Shown here: one piece after another, positions 26,904-35,706 of the stretch
How positions within the stretch are numbered: position 1 is the first letter of the stretch
Layout of the letters: every line of letters starts with the position of its first letter
Made by a program: the position numbers and the translations under genes
Notes under the pieces: generated by a model
Databases searched by the model: none
Told to the model about the DNA's origin: nothing
What the model saw: the letters and a program-made list of their open reading frames with translations, nothing else
DNA from: Rugamonas rivuli
Lineage (GTDB): Bacteria; Pseudomonadota; Gammaproteobacteria; Burkholderiales; Burkholderiaceae_D
Assembly (NCBI RefSeq): GCF_009380165.1
Contig: NZ_WHUF01000005.1
Span: 323,248 to 387,247 of the forward strand
Direction: 5' to 3'
DNA: 64,000 nt

Positions 26904-28967
26904 ATGCACCAAGCAATTCGCCCGCGCGCGGCCGTACTGGCCGCCGCATTGGCAGCCGCCTTCGCCACCACAGTAGCCACGACAACCACCGCGTACGCAG
27001 CCAGCGCGATCCACGCAGCGCCACCCGCCTTCACGCCGCGCTGGCAGATCGACGGCGACGCCATCCGCTGGCAAGTCGGCGACACCCATCGCGACCAGCT
27101 GGAGATGAGCGGCCGCCAGGTCTCCGCAGTGATCGACTACGGCAGCCAGGCCGACGGCACGCTGCTGCTGACACGCACGGTGGTGTGGCCGATGCTGCGC
27201 ACCATCCCCGACGACACGCACGCCAGCCTGCTGCGCAAGTTCGGTCCCGAGGCCACGCCCGCCATCGCCATCGACGGCGCACCTGCCGCCGCCGAACGCC
27301 TGCGGCAGGTACGCTTCGACGGCCGGCTCGCCCTGCAATCCGAGCTGGCGCCAGGGCTGCTGCTGAACCGCACGCTGACGCCATCACCGGACGAACCGGC
27401 GCTGGTGGAGCGGCTGGAGCTGGTCAACAACGGCAAGACCGCCCGCCGCTACAGCTTCGCCGCGTTGGACAGCAACGAGACCACGCCGGCCGAACGCGGC
27501 ACGCACGGCGCCTACGTGATCGCCGTGCAGTCCGCCGCACGCGAAGGCACGCTGGCGCCCGGCGCACGCGTGCAGGTGGACGTCATCATCAGCGGTCGCC
27601 TGCAAAACGAGATGGTGTACGTGGATGCGGAGGAAGCACTGCAAGCGCGCGCCCGCAAGGTCGCGCAATGGCGCAATGAGCTGGTACTGGAAACGCCGGA
27701 CCCGGTGCTCGACGCCATGTTCGCCTTCTCCAAAGTGCGCGCCGCCGAAAGCGTGTTCGCCACGCGTGGCGGCCTGCTGCACGGGCCGGGCGGCACGCGC
27801 TACTACGCCGCCGTCTGGGCCAACGACCAGGCGGAATACGTCAATCCCTTCTTCCCTTACCTGGGCGACCGCGCCGCCGTACAGAGCGCGCTCACCAGCT
27901 TCGGCCTGTTCGCCCGCTACATGAATCCGGAATACCGGCCGCTGCCCTCCTCTATCGTCGCAGAAGGACGCAGCTACTGGAACGGCGCCGGTGATCGCGG
28001 CGACTGCGCCATGATCTCCTACGGCGCCAGCCAGTTCGCGCTGGCCCAGGGCGACGCCGGCACCGCGCGCCAGCTGCTGCCCTTGATCGACTGGTGCCTT
28101 GAGTTCACGCGCCGCCAGCGCGACGCCGAAGGCATCGTCCACTCCGACAGCGACGAACTGGAAGGCCGTTTCCCATCCGGCAAAGCCAACCTGTCGACCA
28201 ACGTGCTGGCCTACGGCGGCCTGACCGGCGCCGCGCGCCTGAACGAGGCCTTGGGCGACAAGCAGCGCGCCGCAGCGCTGCGGCAGGAGGCGCAGGAACA
28301 ACGCAGCGCCATCGAGCGCCACTTCGGCACATCCATCGGCGGCTACGACACGTATCGCTACTACGCCGGCAACGACAAGCTGCGTGCGTGGATCGCGCTG
28401 CCGCTGGCGCTGGGCATCAACGAACGCCAGCGCGGCACCATCGATGCGCTGCTGTCGCCGCAACTGTGGTCGGAGAACGGCGTGCTGACCGAAGCCGGCG
28501 ACAAAACCTTCTGGGACCGCGCCACGCTGTATGCATTGCGCGGCCTGTTGAAGGCCGGCGAACTGGAACGCACCATGCCCTATCTGCGCTACTACTCCGG
28601 CCGCCGTTTGCTGGGCGAGCACGTACCGTATGCGGTGGAAGCCTGGCCGGAAGGCCAGCAGCGCCACCTGTCGGCGGAAAGCGGCCTGTATGCGCGGGTG
28701 ATGACGGAAGGCCTGTTCGGCATCGAACCCACAGGCCTGCGCAGTTTCAGCTTCGCGCCGCGCCTGCCCAAGGGTTGGCCGCGCATGGCCTTGCGGCGCA
28801 TACGCGCGTTCGGTGCGAGTGGTACAGGTGAAGGCCTCGATCTGGTGACAACACGCCTGCGGCCAGGCCAGCCAGCGCAACGCGTGCTGGTACGCCTGGA
28901 CGGCAAGACCCTGTTCGATAAAGCCTGGGACGGCAAGGCGCCGTTGCAGATCACGCTGCCCGAATAA
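26904..28967 (+). CDS. Secreted six-hairpin glycosidase-like protein
   Basis: The 687-residue protein has an Ala/Thr-rich signal peptide (cut near residue 33), an N-terminal beta-sandwich and a helical barrel (about 250-620) of the six-hairpin glycosidase superfamily. Supporting motifs are GGLLHGPGGTRYYAAVWANDQAEYVNPFFPYLGD, GAGDRGDCAMISYGA and HVPYAVEAWPEGQQRHLSAESGLYARVMTEGLFGIEP, the last typical of trehalase, rhamnosidase and related folds. No CAZy family can be named with certainty. Acidic residues in the WANDQAE and AWPEGQ segments are candidate catalysts. It lies 13 bp after GH97 with GGAGC before the ATG, so both are one transcript. Confidence 0.8.
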   Translation: MHQAIRPRAAVLAAALAAAFATTVATTTTAYAASAIHAAPPAFTPRWQIDGDAIRWQVGDTHRDQLEMSGRQVSAVIDYGSQADGTLLLTRTVVWPMLRTIPDDTHASLLRKFGPEATPAIAIDGAPAAAERLRQVRFDGRLALQSELAPGLLLNRTLTPSPDEPALVERLELVNNGKTARRYSFAALDSNETTPAERGTHGAYVIAVQSAAREGTLAPGARVQVDVIISGRLQNEMVYVDAEEALQARARKVAQWRNELVLETPDPVLDAMFAFSKVRAAESVFATRGGLLHGPGGTRYYAAVWANDQAEYVNPFFPYLGDRAAVQSALTSFGLFARYMNPEYRPLPSSIVAEGRSYWNGAGDRGDCAMISYGASQFALAQGDAGTARQLLPLIDWCLEFTRRQRDAEGIVHSDSDELEGRFPSGKANLSTNVLAYGGLTGAARLNEALGDKQRAAALRQEAQEQRSAIERHFGTSIGGYDTYRYYAGNDKLRAWIALPLALGINERQRGTIDALLSPQLWSENGVLTEAGDKTFWDRATLYALRGLLKAGELERTMPYLRYYSGRRLLGEHVPYAVEAWPEGQQRHLSAESGLYARVMTEGLFGIEPTGLRSFSFAPRLPKGWPRMALRRIRAFGASGTGEGLDLVTTRLRPGQPAQRVLVRLDGKTLFDKAWDGKAPLQITLPE

Positions 28968-29095
28968 ACTCCGCATATCGTTTTCAGCAATGGTAGCGAC
29001 CAAAGATTCATTAGATCGCTATCGTCTCCTTGCCTAGTATGTCTTGGTCGGCTGCCAGTGGTGGCCGACCATCATAAAAACGACCAGGAGACATC

Positions 29096-32000
29096 ATGAA
29101 GAACCCCATCCGGATGACGCTTGTAGCCCACGCCCTCGCGCTGGCTTTCGGCGGAGCCCTGCTGTCCGGCGGCATTACCGCACCAGCCTACGCCCAATCG
29201 AACGCCACCGGCATCATCTTCGGCCAGATCGCCAATCACAACGGCACCAGCGTGGTATTGGAGAACATCGCCACCGGCGCGCGCCGCACGGTCCATCCGG
29301 ATGCCAACGGCCGCTATCAGGCCACCTCCATGCAACCGGGCAGCTACAAGGTCATGCTGATGCGGAATGGCGAAATCGAACGCACGCTCGAAGTGGAGGC
29401 CTTGATCGGCCAGGGCGTCGAAGCTTCGTTCGACGCCGTGCAAGCCGTCACCGTATCGTCGCGCCGCCGCACCATCGACGTCAGCAACACCAACAACGGC
29501 GCCGTCTTCACCGCGCGCGAACTGGAGGCGCTGCCGGTGGCGCAAAGCATCTCGGGCATCATCCAGCTGGCGCCCGCCACCACGCGCGGCAGCCCGCGCA
29601 TCGGCGGCGACAGCTTCGGCGGCGCGGGCGTGTCGGAGAACTCGTACTACATCAACGGCTTCCCCGTCACCAATGTGTACAAGCAGATCGGCTCGACCAC
29701 CCTGCCCTTCTTCGCCATCGCCCAGGCGCAGATACTGCAAGGCGGCTACAGCGCCGAATTCGGCCGCTCCACCGGCGGCGTGGTCAACATCACCACCAAG
29801 AGCGGCACCAACCGCTGGGAAGCCGGCGCGGTGCTGCAGTACACGCCCAACAAGCTGCGCGCCAAACCGGAGGACACCTACTATCCGCAAACCGGCGCCA
29901 ACCCGGCCACCGATGGCAAGCTGCTGACCTATCGCGGCGCCAACAGCGCCAACGACGTCTTCGGCAGCGCCTATGTCGGCGGGCCGCTGATCAAGGACAA
30001 GCTGTTCGTGTTCGCCAACGTGGAGCAGGACCGCTTCAACACCGCCTACATCAGCAAGGACTCCGATTCCACCAACAAGACCAACGGCTGGACCGAACGC
30101 GAAAGCCGCACGCCGCGCTACCTGGTCAAACTCGATTACAACATCAACGACGACCACCGTCTCGAATTCACGCAGATCCACGACGAGACCAAGAAGACCC
30201 AGCAGAACTACGGCTTCAGCTACACCGACCTGCAACGCACCAACGTGCGGGCCGACGGCGTGACGGGCGATGGCGCCATCACCAACGACTCCATCCTCAA
30301 GTACACCGGCTTCCTGACCGACCGCCTGACCGTGACGGCGCTGGCCGGCCGCTTCAAGTCGACCTACCCGCAAAGCACCGAAGGCTATGTGCCGGGCATC
30401 TTCCAGGTGTCGGCACCGGCGCGCGCGCAGGTGCCGGGCCTCATCTACAGCAACCCGCAAACCATAGGCGGCACCATGCAGGTCGCCAACGCCGAGGACA
30501 AGCAATCGACGCTGCGCCTGGACGTCGAGTACAAGCTGGGCGACCACGGCCTGCGCGCCGGTATCGACCACAACAACGTCTCCTCGATCAACGGCTCGTC
30601 GCTGGCGGGCGGCGGCAGCTGGATCTACTCGCGCTCGGCCAATCCGAATGCGACGGTGCCGGGCGGCCGCTCGCCGGCATCGGGCGGCGGCTACGGCACC
30701 CAGGGCTATTACGTGGACGAGTACCACCAGAGCGATGCGGCCTCGCCGAAGACCGACCAGAGCGCGCAGTACGTGCAGGACCGCTGGCAGGTCACGGACC
30801 GCATCCTGCTGGACCTGGGCCTGCGCAACGAGCAGTTCACCAACAAGAACAGCTTCGGCGTGGCCTATGCCGAGCAGCGCCACATGCTGGCGCCACGCGT
30901 GGGCGCAGCCTGGGATGCGCGCGGCGACAGCAGCCTGAAGCTCTTCGCCAACGCCGGCCGCTACCACCTGCAAATTCCCACCAGCGTGGCGCTGCGCCTG
31001 GCCGGCAATCCGGTGCACATCGACCACTACTTCACCTACACCGGCGTCGATGCAAAGACCGGTGCGCCGACCGGCCTGACCGAAATCAGCCCGCCTTTCT
31101 CCGCAGGCAATGAGTACGGCCAGGCCAAGGATCCGCACCAGGTGGCAGCCAGCAACCTGGGCGCCACCTACCAGGATGAGCTGGCGCTGGGCTTCGAAGC
31201 GGCCCTGACGCCGGCTTACACGGTGGGCGCCAAGTTCACCTACCGCACGCTGCGCAACACCATCGAAGACTGGTGCGACCAGCGTCCGGTGGATGCCTGG
31301 GCAAAGCGCAACAAGGTCGATGCCAGCCGCTACAACATGCCCTGCCTGCTGATCAACCCGGGCCAGGGCAACACGCTGGAGCTGGACCTGGGCGCCAACG
31401 GCAAGCTGGTGACGGTGCCGCTGTCGGCCGAAGATATCGGCCTGCCGAAAGTACAGCGCATCTACACCGCGCTGGACATCTTCGCCGAACATCCGCTGCG
31501 CAACGGCTGGTACGGCAAGATCAACTACACGCTGTCGCGCAGCCGCGGCAATATGGAAGGCCAGGTGGCGTCCGACATCGGCCAGGCCGACATCGCCGCC
31601 ACCACCGCCTTCGATTATCCCGAGCTGATGGACGGCGCCAACGGCCTGCTGCCGAACAACCACACGCATGTGCTCAAGGCTTACGGCTACTACCAGCTGA
31701 CGCCGGAATGGCGCGTGGGCACCAACATCAACATCGCCACCGGTGCTCCGAAGTCCTGCATCGGCAACCTGCCCAAGGCGCTCAACGTCAACAACAACCC
31801 GGCCGGCTGGTATGGCGCAGCCACCTTCTATTGCGACGAGAAGCTGGCGCCGCGCGGCTCGGCCGGCACGCTGCCGACCGATATGCGGCTGGCCCTGAAC
31901 GCGACCTACATGCCGGCCTGGTTCAAGGGCCTGACCTTGAAGGCCGATGTGTTCAACCTGCTGAACCGCCAGACCGTGCTGGCCACCCAGCCGGTCTACA

Positions 32001-32101
32001 ACTCGGGCGCCGACACCATCAACCCGTACTACAACCAGGTGCTGGGCCGCGCGCCTGAGCGCCAGGTGCGCTTCTCGGCGGAGTACAACCACAAGTTCTG
32101 A
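29096..32101 (+). CDS. TonB-dependent receptor, Oar-like with regulatory-like N-terminal domain
   Basis: This outer-membrane protein has 1001 residues: a signal peptide (1-33, ending APAYAQS), a carboxypeptidase-regulatory-like beta domain (about 38-105), a plug (about 120-230) with SENSYYINGFPVTNVYKQIGS and FGRSTGGVVNITTKSGTN, and a large beta-barrel ending in EYNHKF with the terminal Phe required for barrel assembly. Such receptors take up oligosaccharides or other large ligands using TonB energy. Position right behind two secreted glycosidases, and a strong terminator after it, suggests it imports the cognate sugar. GAGACATC precedes the ATG. Confidence 0.93.
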   Translation: MKNPIRMTLVAHALALAFGGALLSGGITAPAYAQSNATGIIFGQIANHNGTSVVLENIATGARRTVHPDANGRYQATSMQPGSYKVMLMRNGEIERTLEVEALIGQGVEASFDAVQAVTVSSRRRTIDVSNTNNGAVFTARELEALPVAQSISGIIQLAPATTRGSPRIGGDSFGGAGVSENSYYINGFPVTNVYKQIGSTTLPFFAIAQAQILQGGYSAEFGRSTGGVVNITTKSGTNRWEAGAVLQYTPNKLRAKPEDTYYPQTGANPATDGKLLTYRGANSANDVFGSAYVGGPLIKDKLFVFANVEQDRFNTAYISKDSDSTNKTNGWTERESRTPRYLVKLDYNINDDHRLEFTQIHDETKKTQQNYGFSYTDLQRTNVRADGVTGDGAITNDSILKYTGFLTDRLTVTALAGRFKSTYPQSTEGYVPGIFQVSAPARAQVPGLIYSNPQTIGGTMQVANAEDKQSTLRLDVEYKLGDHGLRAGIDHNNVSSINGSSLAGGGSWIYSRSANPNATVPGGRSPASGGGYGTQGYYVDEYHQSDAASPKTDQSAQYVQDRWQVTDRILLDLGLRNEQFTNKNSFGVAYAEQRHMLAPRVGAAWDARGDSSLKLFANAGRYHLQIPTSVALRLAGNPVHIDHYFTYTGVDAKTGAPTGLTEISPPFSAGNEYGQAKDPHQVAASNLGATYQDELALGFEAALTPAYTVGAKFTYRTLRNTIEDWCDQRPVDAWAKRNKVDASRYNMPCLLINPGQGNTLELDLGANGKLVTVPLSAEDIGLPKVQRIYTALDIFAEHPLRNGWYGKINYTLSRSRGNMEGQVASDIGQADIAATTAFDYPELMDGANGLLPNNHTHVLKAYGYYQLTPEWRVGTNINIATGAPKSCIGNLPKALNVNNNPAGWYGAATFYCDEKLAPRGSAGTLPTDMRLALNATYMPAWFKGLTLKADVFNLLNRQTVLATQPVYNSGADTINPYYNQVLGRAPERQVRFSAEYNHKF

Positions 32102-32110
32102 TGGATAAAA

Positions 32111-32152
32111 AAAACCACCAGCCTGAACGCGTTCAGAGCTGGTGGTTTTTTT
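32111..32152 (+). terminator. Terminator of the receptor gene
   Basis: ACCACCAGC and GCTGGTGGT arms enclose an inner CTGAACGCGTTCAG stem and are followed by eight T residues. The matching A-run on the other side allows it to end the converging DUF3297 transcript too. Confidence 0.88.
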
Positions 32153-32180
32153 GCATTACAGTGTTTGTATCAACGTTGTA

Positions 32181-32429
32181 TTAACGGTAAAACGCTTCGA
32201 CCTTGCCTTTCAGCTTGATCAGCATCGGATTGCCGTAGCGGTCCAGGCTTTTGCCGGCCGGTACTTTGATCCAGCCTTCGCTGATGCAGTACTCATCGAC
32301 GTCCAGGCGTTCTTTGTCGTTAAAACGGATGCCCACATCGTGTTCGAACACGGCGGCAACGTGGAATTTGCTGCGCGGGTCGATCGACAGGCGATCGGGC
32401 AGCGGAGGGAGTTGAGTAGTATCGTTCAT
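32181..32429 (-). CDS. DUF3297 family protein
   Basis: This 82-residue protein is well conserved with the DUF3297 family: LPDRLSIDPRSKFHVAAVFEHDVGIRFNDKERLDVDEYCISEGWIKVPAGKSLDRYGNPM. Its function is unknown; it is small, soluble and basic near the end. It follows the antiporter gene on the same strand after a 12-base gap, so it is probably co-transcribed with it, and ends at the receptor terminator. Confidence 0.9.
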   Translation of the reverse strand: MNDTTQLPPLPDRLSIDPRSKFHVAAVFEHDVGIRFNDKERLDVDEYCISEGWIKVPAGKSLDRYGNPMLIKLKGKVEAFYR

Positions 32430-32441
32430 CCCGGCATTATA

Positions 32442-33647
32442 TCAGCTGGTTTTGAAGATGAGCTGCGCCACCCGTTGCAATTTCGGGTACACCATCGGCA
32501 CCGTCAGCATCGTGCTGCCTATCGCCATCAGCAGCAGCGCAGTGAAAGTCTCGCTGGTGATGATCTGCTTATCGAGCAAAATATTGACAAAAATGATCAT
32601 GATCAGCGCCTTGGTCTGCAACAGCCAGCCGATGATGGAGGCCTCGCCCGGCCCCCACTTGAGGATCTTGCCGGCGATGTGAATGCCCGCCAGCTTGCCG
32701 CTGACCGAGGCGATCAACAGCACCGCCGCCACGATGAACACCGCCGAACCGCCCATCGCCCAGTTGGTGCGCAAGCCGGTGCTGAGGAAGAACACCGGCA
32801 TGATGGCCATCAGCACATTGGCGCGCATGAAGTCCATTTTCTCCTGGTTGAACCACTCGGCATCCATCACCGCGCCCGCCAGGAAGGCGCCGACCATGAA
32901 GTGCAGGCCGGCCCAGTCGGCGGCAAACGCGCACGCCGCCAGCCAGATGAAGGAGATGTACCAGCGATCGCGCTCCTCCAGCCGCACCATCACCATGCGG
33001 AACAGCCTGGTCGCCACGGCAAACACCACCAGGAAGCCCAGTTGGCGGCCGACGCGGTCCCAGTCCAGCAGGATCACGGCCAGCACGCCCCAGATGGCGA
33101 TATCGTCCAGGCTGGCGTAGCGCAGGATGCGCTGGCCGATGGGCTGGCGCAGGATCTCCAGTTTTTCCATCAGCAGGATCAGGATGGGCAGCGCCGTCAC
33201 CGCGCAAGCCATGCCGATGCCCAGCACGAACTGCCAGCTTTGCGCCTTCGGCCCCATCCAGCCCGCGTAACCGACCAGGCCCAGCGCGGCGATGCAGCCG
33301 AACACCAGCGGCGTGCCCAGCGCCAGGCCGGCGGTGATGGTGCTTTCGCGGCGGTGCTCCCAGGCCTTCTTCAGGTCCAGCTCTATGCCGGCGATCATCA
33401 CGAAGATCATCACCGCCCACCAGGCGATGCCGTTGAGCGACTGCACCACCTGCGGGTTGAAGACAAAGCTGTAATATTCCGGATAGGCGCGGCCCATGAT
33501 GCCCGGCCCCAGCAGGATGCCGGTGATGATCTGCACCACCACCAGCGGCGCAAAGTAGTCGGTGTTGCCGAAGCGCCAGATCAGGTACGGCACGCTAAAA
33601 ATAATCATCATCGCGATCAGGAAGATCTCGGTGGTGCCCATATGCAT
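32442..33647 (-). CDS. Cation:proton antiporter (CPA2/Na+-H+ exchanger fold)
   Basis: A 401-residue inner-membrane protein with about 12 transmembrane segments of the Na+/H+ exchanger family. Landmarks include VQIITGILLGPGIMG early, IAGIELDLKKAW, the ASLDDIAIWGVLA segment carrying conserved acidic residues in the ion path, and HFMVGAFLAGAVMD. No TrkA-N domain follows, so it is the transport module only. GGAGA precedes the ATG at 33647. It is divergent from the marR-MFS operon, with the paired operators lying in between, so it may respond to the same regulator. Confidence 0.88.
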   Translation of the reverse strand: MHMGTTEIFLIAMMIIFSVPYLIWRFGNTDYFAPLVVVQIITGILLGPGIMGRAYPEYYSFVFNPQVVQSLNGIAWWAVMIFVMIAGIELDLKKAWEHRRESTITAGLALGTPLVFGCIAALGLVGYAGWMGPKAQSWQFVLGIGMACAVTALPILILLMEKLEILRQPIGQRILRYASLDDIAIWGVLAVILLDWDRVGRQLGFLVVFAVATRLFRMVMVRLEERDRWYISFIWLAACAFAADWAGLHFMVGAFLAGAVMDAEWFNQEKMDFMRANVLMAIMPVFFLSTGLRTNWAMGGSAVFIVAAVLLIASVSGKLAGIHIAGKILKWGPGEASIIGWLLQTKALIMIIFVNILLDKQIITSETFTALLLMAIGSTMLTVPMVYPKLQRVAQLIFKTS

Positions 33648-33770
33648 AAAAAGTCTCCGCTATTTTTGTGTAGTTTTGGTAAAACAGATTTTGAGCCGCA
33701 GCCATTCTAGCCGCGTTTTATCTCAAAAATTCCTGTAGTTTGAATTCTGTGGCGTAAAGCACAAAAAATT

Positions 33771-33814
33771 ACTTGCGCACTCAAGCAATTGCTATATACT
33801 TGCTTACTCAAGCA
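33771..33814 (+). promoter_or_regulatory. Promoter with twin MarR operator boxes
   Basis: Two copies of a 17-base element, at 33771-33787 and 33798-33814, have the same dyad CTTG-N6-CAAG and differ at two bases, 27 bases apart. They flank a promoter, TTGCGC (33773-33778) and TATACT (33795-33800), 16 bases apart; each box overlaps one of its elements. AGCAATTGCT (33784-33793), another palindrome, lies between. This fits autorepression of the marR-MFS operon. Confidence 0.65.
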
Positions 33815-33847
33815 TTCATCAAGAATAATTTAACAACAGGAGTTCGC

Positions 33848-34318
33848 ATGAACGAGATCAATCACGACACCCCGGCCGACGTCAGCCCGAGCCTGGAATT
33901 TGCCCTGCGGCTGGCGCGCGCGCAGGCCACGCTGGTGCGCCGGCTCGACCAGGTGCTGGGCGGCTACCACGGCATCAGCTTCGGCGACTTCATGCTGCTG
34001 CACTACCTGAACCGCGCCCCCGGCGGCCGCCTGCGCCGCGTCGACCTGGCCGAGCGCCAGGGCCTGACCGCCTCCGGCGTCACCCGCACCCTGCTGCCGC
34101 TGGAAAAAATCGGCCTGGTCGAGCGCCAGCAAGACCCGCGCGACGCCCGCGTCGCCTACGCCGCCATCACCGCCACCGGCCGCGAGCTGCTGGCCAACGC
34201 CGTCACCGTGGCCGAGCAAATCAGCAAGGAATTGCTGCGCAATTGCCCCACCGCGCATTTCGACGAACTGAGCGGCGCACTCGCCCTCATCGCCGGCATG
34301 AACGCCTCCAACTCCTGA
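33848..34318 (+). CDS. MarR-family transcriptional regulator
   Basis: This 156-residue winged-helix regulator has the expected order: helix (about 14-40), recognition motif RVDLAERQGLTASGVTRTLLPLEKIGLVERQQDPRDARVAYAAIT (about 67-112), and a C-terminal dimer helix. No conserved redox Cys of OhrR type is seen except one near the end (LLRNCP). The ATG at 33848 has AGGAG at proper distance. The MFS transporter follows 23 bp downstream, and paired operator boxes precede it: the classical layout for ligand-released repression of an efflux pump. Confidence 0.92.
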   Translation: MNEINHDTPADVSPSLEFALRLARAQATLVRRLDQVLGGYHGISFGDFMLLHYLNRAPGGRLRRVDLAERQGLTASGVTRTLLPLEKIGLVERQQDPRDARVAYAAITATGRELLANAVTVAEQISKELLRNCPTAHFDELSGALALIAGMNASNS

Positions 34319-34341
34319 CACGCCTGACTGAGAGCGCCACC

Positions 34342-35694
34342 ATGGACGATCCGAAAAAAACGCAACGCGCGGCCTTGATGCGCAACCACAACTTCAAATG
34401 GCTGCTGCGCGGCGGCGTGATCTCCATGCTGGGCGATCAGCTGACGATGGTGGCCCTGCCCTGGCTGGTGCTCAAGCTGACCGGCGACACGCTGGCGCTG
34501 GGCCTGGTCATCGCGCTGATGAGCATCCCGCGCGCGGTCTTCATCCTGATCGGCGGCGCCGTGGTGGACCGCTACTCGCCCAAGCGCGTGCTGATGCTGA
34601 GCAAATACGCCAACGCCTTGCTGCTCGGCCTGCTGACCTTGCTGGTGCTGAACAACCAGCCGACCATGACCGTGTCGCTCAGCGCGTCGCTGTCGCTGAC
34701 GCTGGACCTGAACGCGCACCTGACGCTGATGATCATCTACGTGCTGGCTTTCGGCATCGGCCTGGCGCAGGCTTTCGGCATCCCGTCCGGCACCAGCATC
34801 ATGCCGCAGGCGATCGCCGCCGAGCATCTGCAGGCGGCCAACGGTTTCCTGATGGGCCTGCGCCAGCTGTCGATGCTGATCGGCCCGCTGATGGCGGCGG
34901 GTCTGCTGGCGCTGTCCGGCAACAGCGGCGGCGTGATCGCCGACGCCCGCGGCCTGGCCTTCGCCTTCGGCTTCGACTGCCTCAGCTTCCTGGCCTCGGC
35001 CTGGACCTTGTCCAAGGTCGGCAAGCTGACCGCGCCAACGCAGCAGGAAGCACCGCAATCGGTGCTGCGCTCGGTCGGCGCCGGCCTGATGATGGTATGG
35101 AACGACGCGCCGATGCGCATGTGCTTCATCTACTGGGGCATCGTCTCGCTGTTCATCGGCGGCTCGATGCAGGTGGCGATACCGGTGCTGGCCAGCGAAC
35201 AGCTGCACGGCGCCTCCACCCTGGGCCTGCTGATGGGCGCCAACGGCGCCGGCATGCTGCTCGGGATGGCCGGCGCCGCCGTGGCCGGAGCGCGCCTGCG
35301 CTTCGCCAGCTTCGGCACCGTGCTGCTGCTGGTGGACGGCGTGGCCGGCCTGCTGGTGATGCCGCTGGGCGCCGTGCACGCCGCATGGCAGGCGGCCGCG
35401 CTGATGCTGGCGCTAGGCCTGCTGTCGGGCTACATGCAGATCAACGTCTTCACCTGGATACAGCGCCGCGTGCCGCCGCACATGATGGGCCGCGCCATGA
35501 GCATCTTCATGTTCATCTTCATGGGACTGGCGCCGTTGTCGGCCGCCGTCACCGGCTGGGTGCTGACGGTGATCTCGCTGTCGCAATTGTTCTTCGGCGG
35601 TGGCATCATACTGGTGGTGTTCGCGGCGCTGGCGTATCTGCTCACGCCGATCCGCAGCATCACGAACACTACCAACACCCCGCAACCGCAGTAA
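34342..35694 (+). CDS. MFS efflux-type transporter
   Basis: The 450-residue protein has about 12 membrane segments in the pattern of MFS_3/enterobactin-exporter-like permeases: LGDQLTMVALPWLVLKLTGD at the first helix, PRAVFILIGGAVVDRYSPKRVLM for motif A, and MQINVFTWIQRRVPPHMMGRAMS late. Exporter function is probable; substrate unknown. It lies in one operon with marR. It ends 12 bp before the HypT-like gene, so that regulator may be on the same transcript. Confidence 0.9.
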   Translation: MDDPKKTQRAALMRNHNFKWLLRGGVISMLGDQLTMVALPWLVLKLTGDTLALGLVIALMSIPRAVFILIGGAVVDRYSPKRVLMLSKYANALLLGLLTLLVLNNQPTMTVSLSASLSLTLDLNAHLTLMIIYVLAFGIGLAQAFGIPSGTSIMPQAIAAEHLQAANGFLMGLRQLSMLIGPLMAAGLLALSGNSGGVIADARGLAFAFGFDCLSFLASAWTLSKVGKLTAPTQQEAPQSVLRSVGAGLMMVWNDAPMRMCFIYWGIVSLFIGGSMQVAIPVLASEQLHGASTLGLLMGANGAGMLLGMAGAAVAGARLRFASFGTVLLLVDGVAGLLVMPLGAVHAAWQAAALMLALGLLSGYMQINVFTWIQRRVPPHMMGRAMSIFMFIFMGLAPLSAAVTGWVLTVISLSQLFFGGGIILVVFAALAYLLTPIRSITNTTNTPQPQ

Positions 35695-35706
35695 AAGGAA
35701 ACGTGC

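Noticed and set aside
24932..27085. A 717-codon antisense frame over GH97
   Set aside because: Low-complexity His/Gln/Val-rich translation; the sense frame is a clear glycoside hydrolase.
29072..32092. A 1006-codon open frame antisense to the TonB-dependent receptor gene
   Set aside because: Its translation is Val/Gly/His/Arg-rich with no domain, typical of the antisense frame of a GC-rich gene. The sense frame has a signal peptide, plug and barrel.
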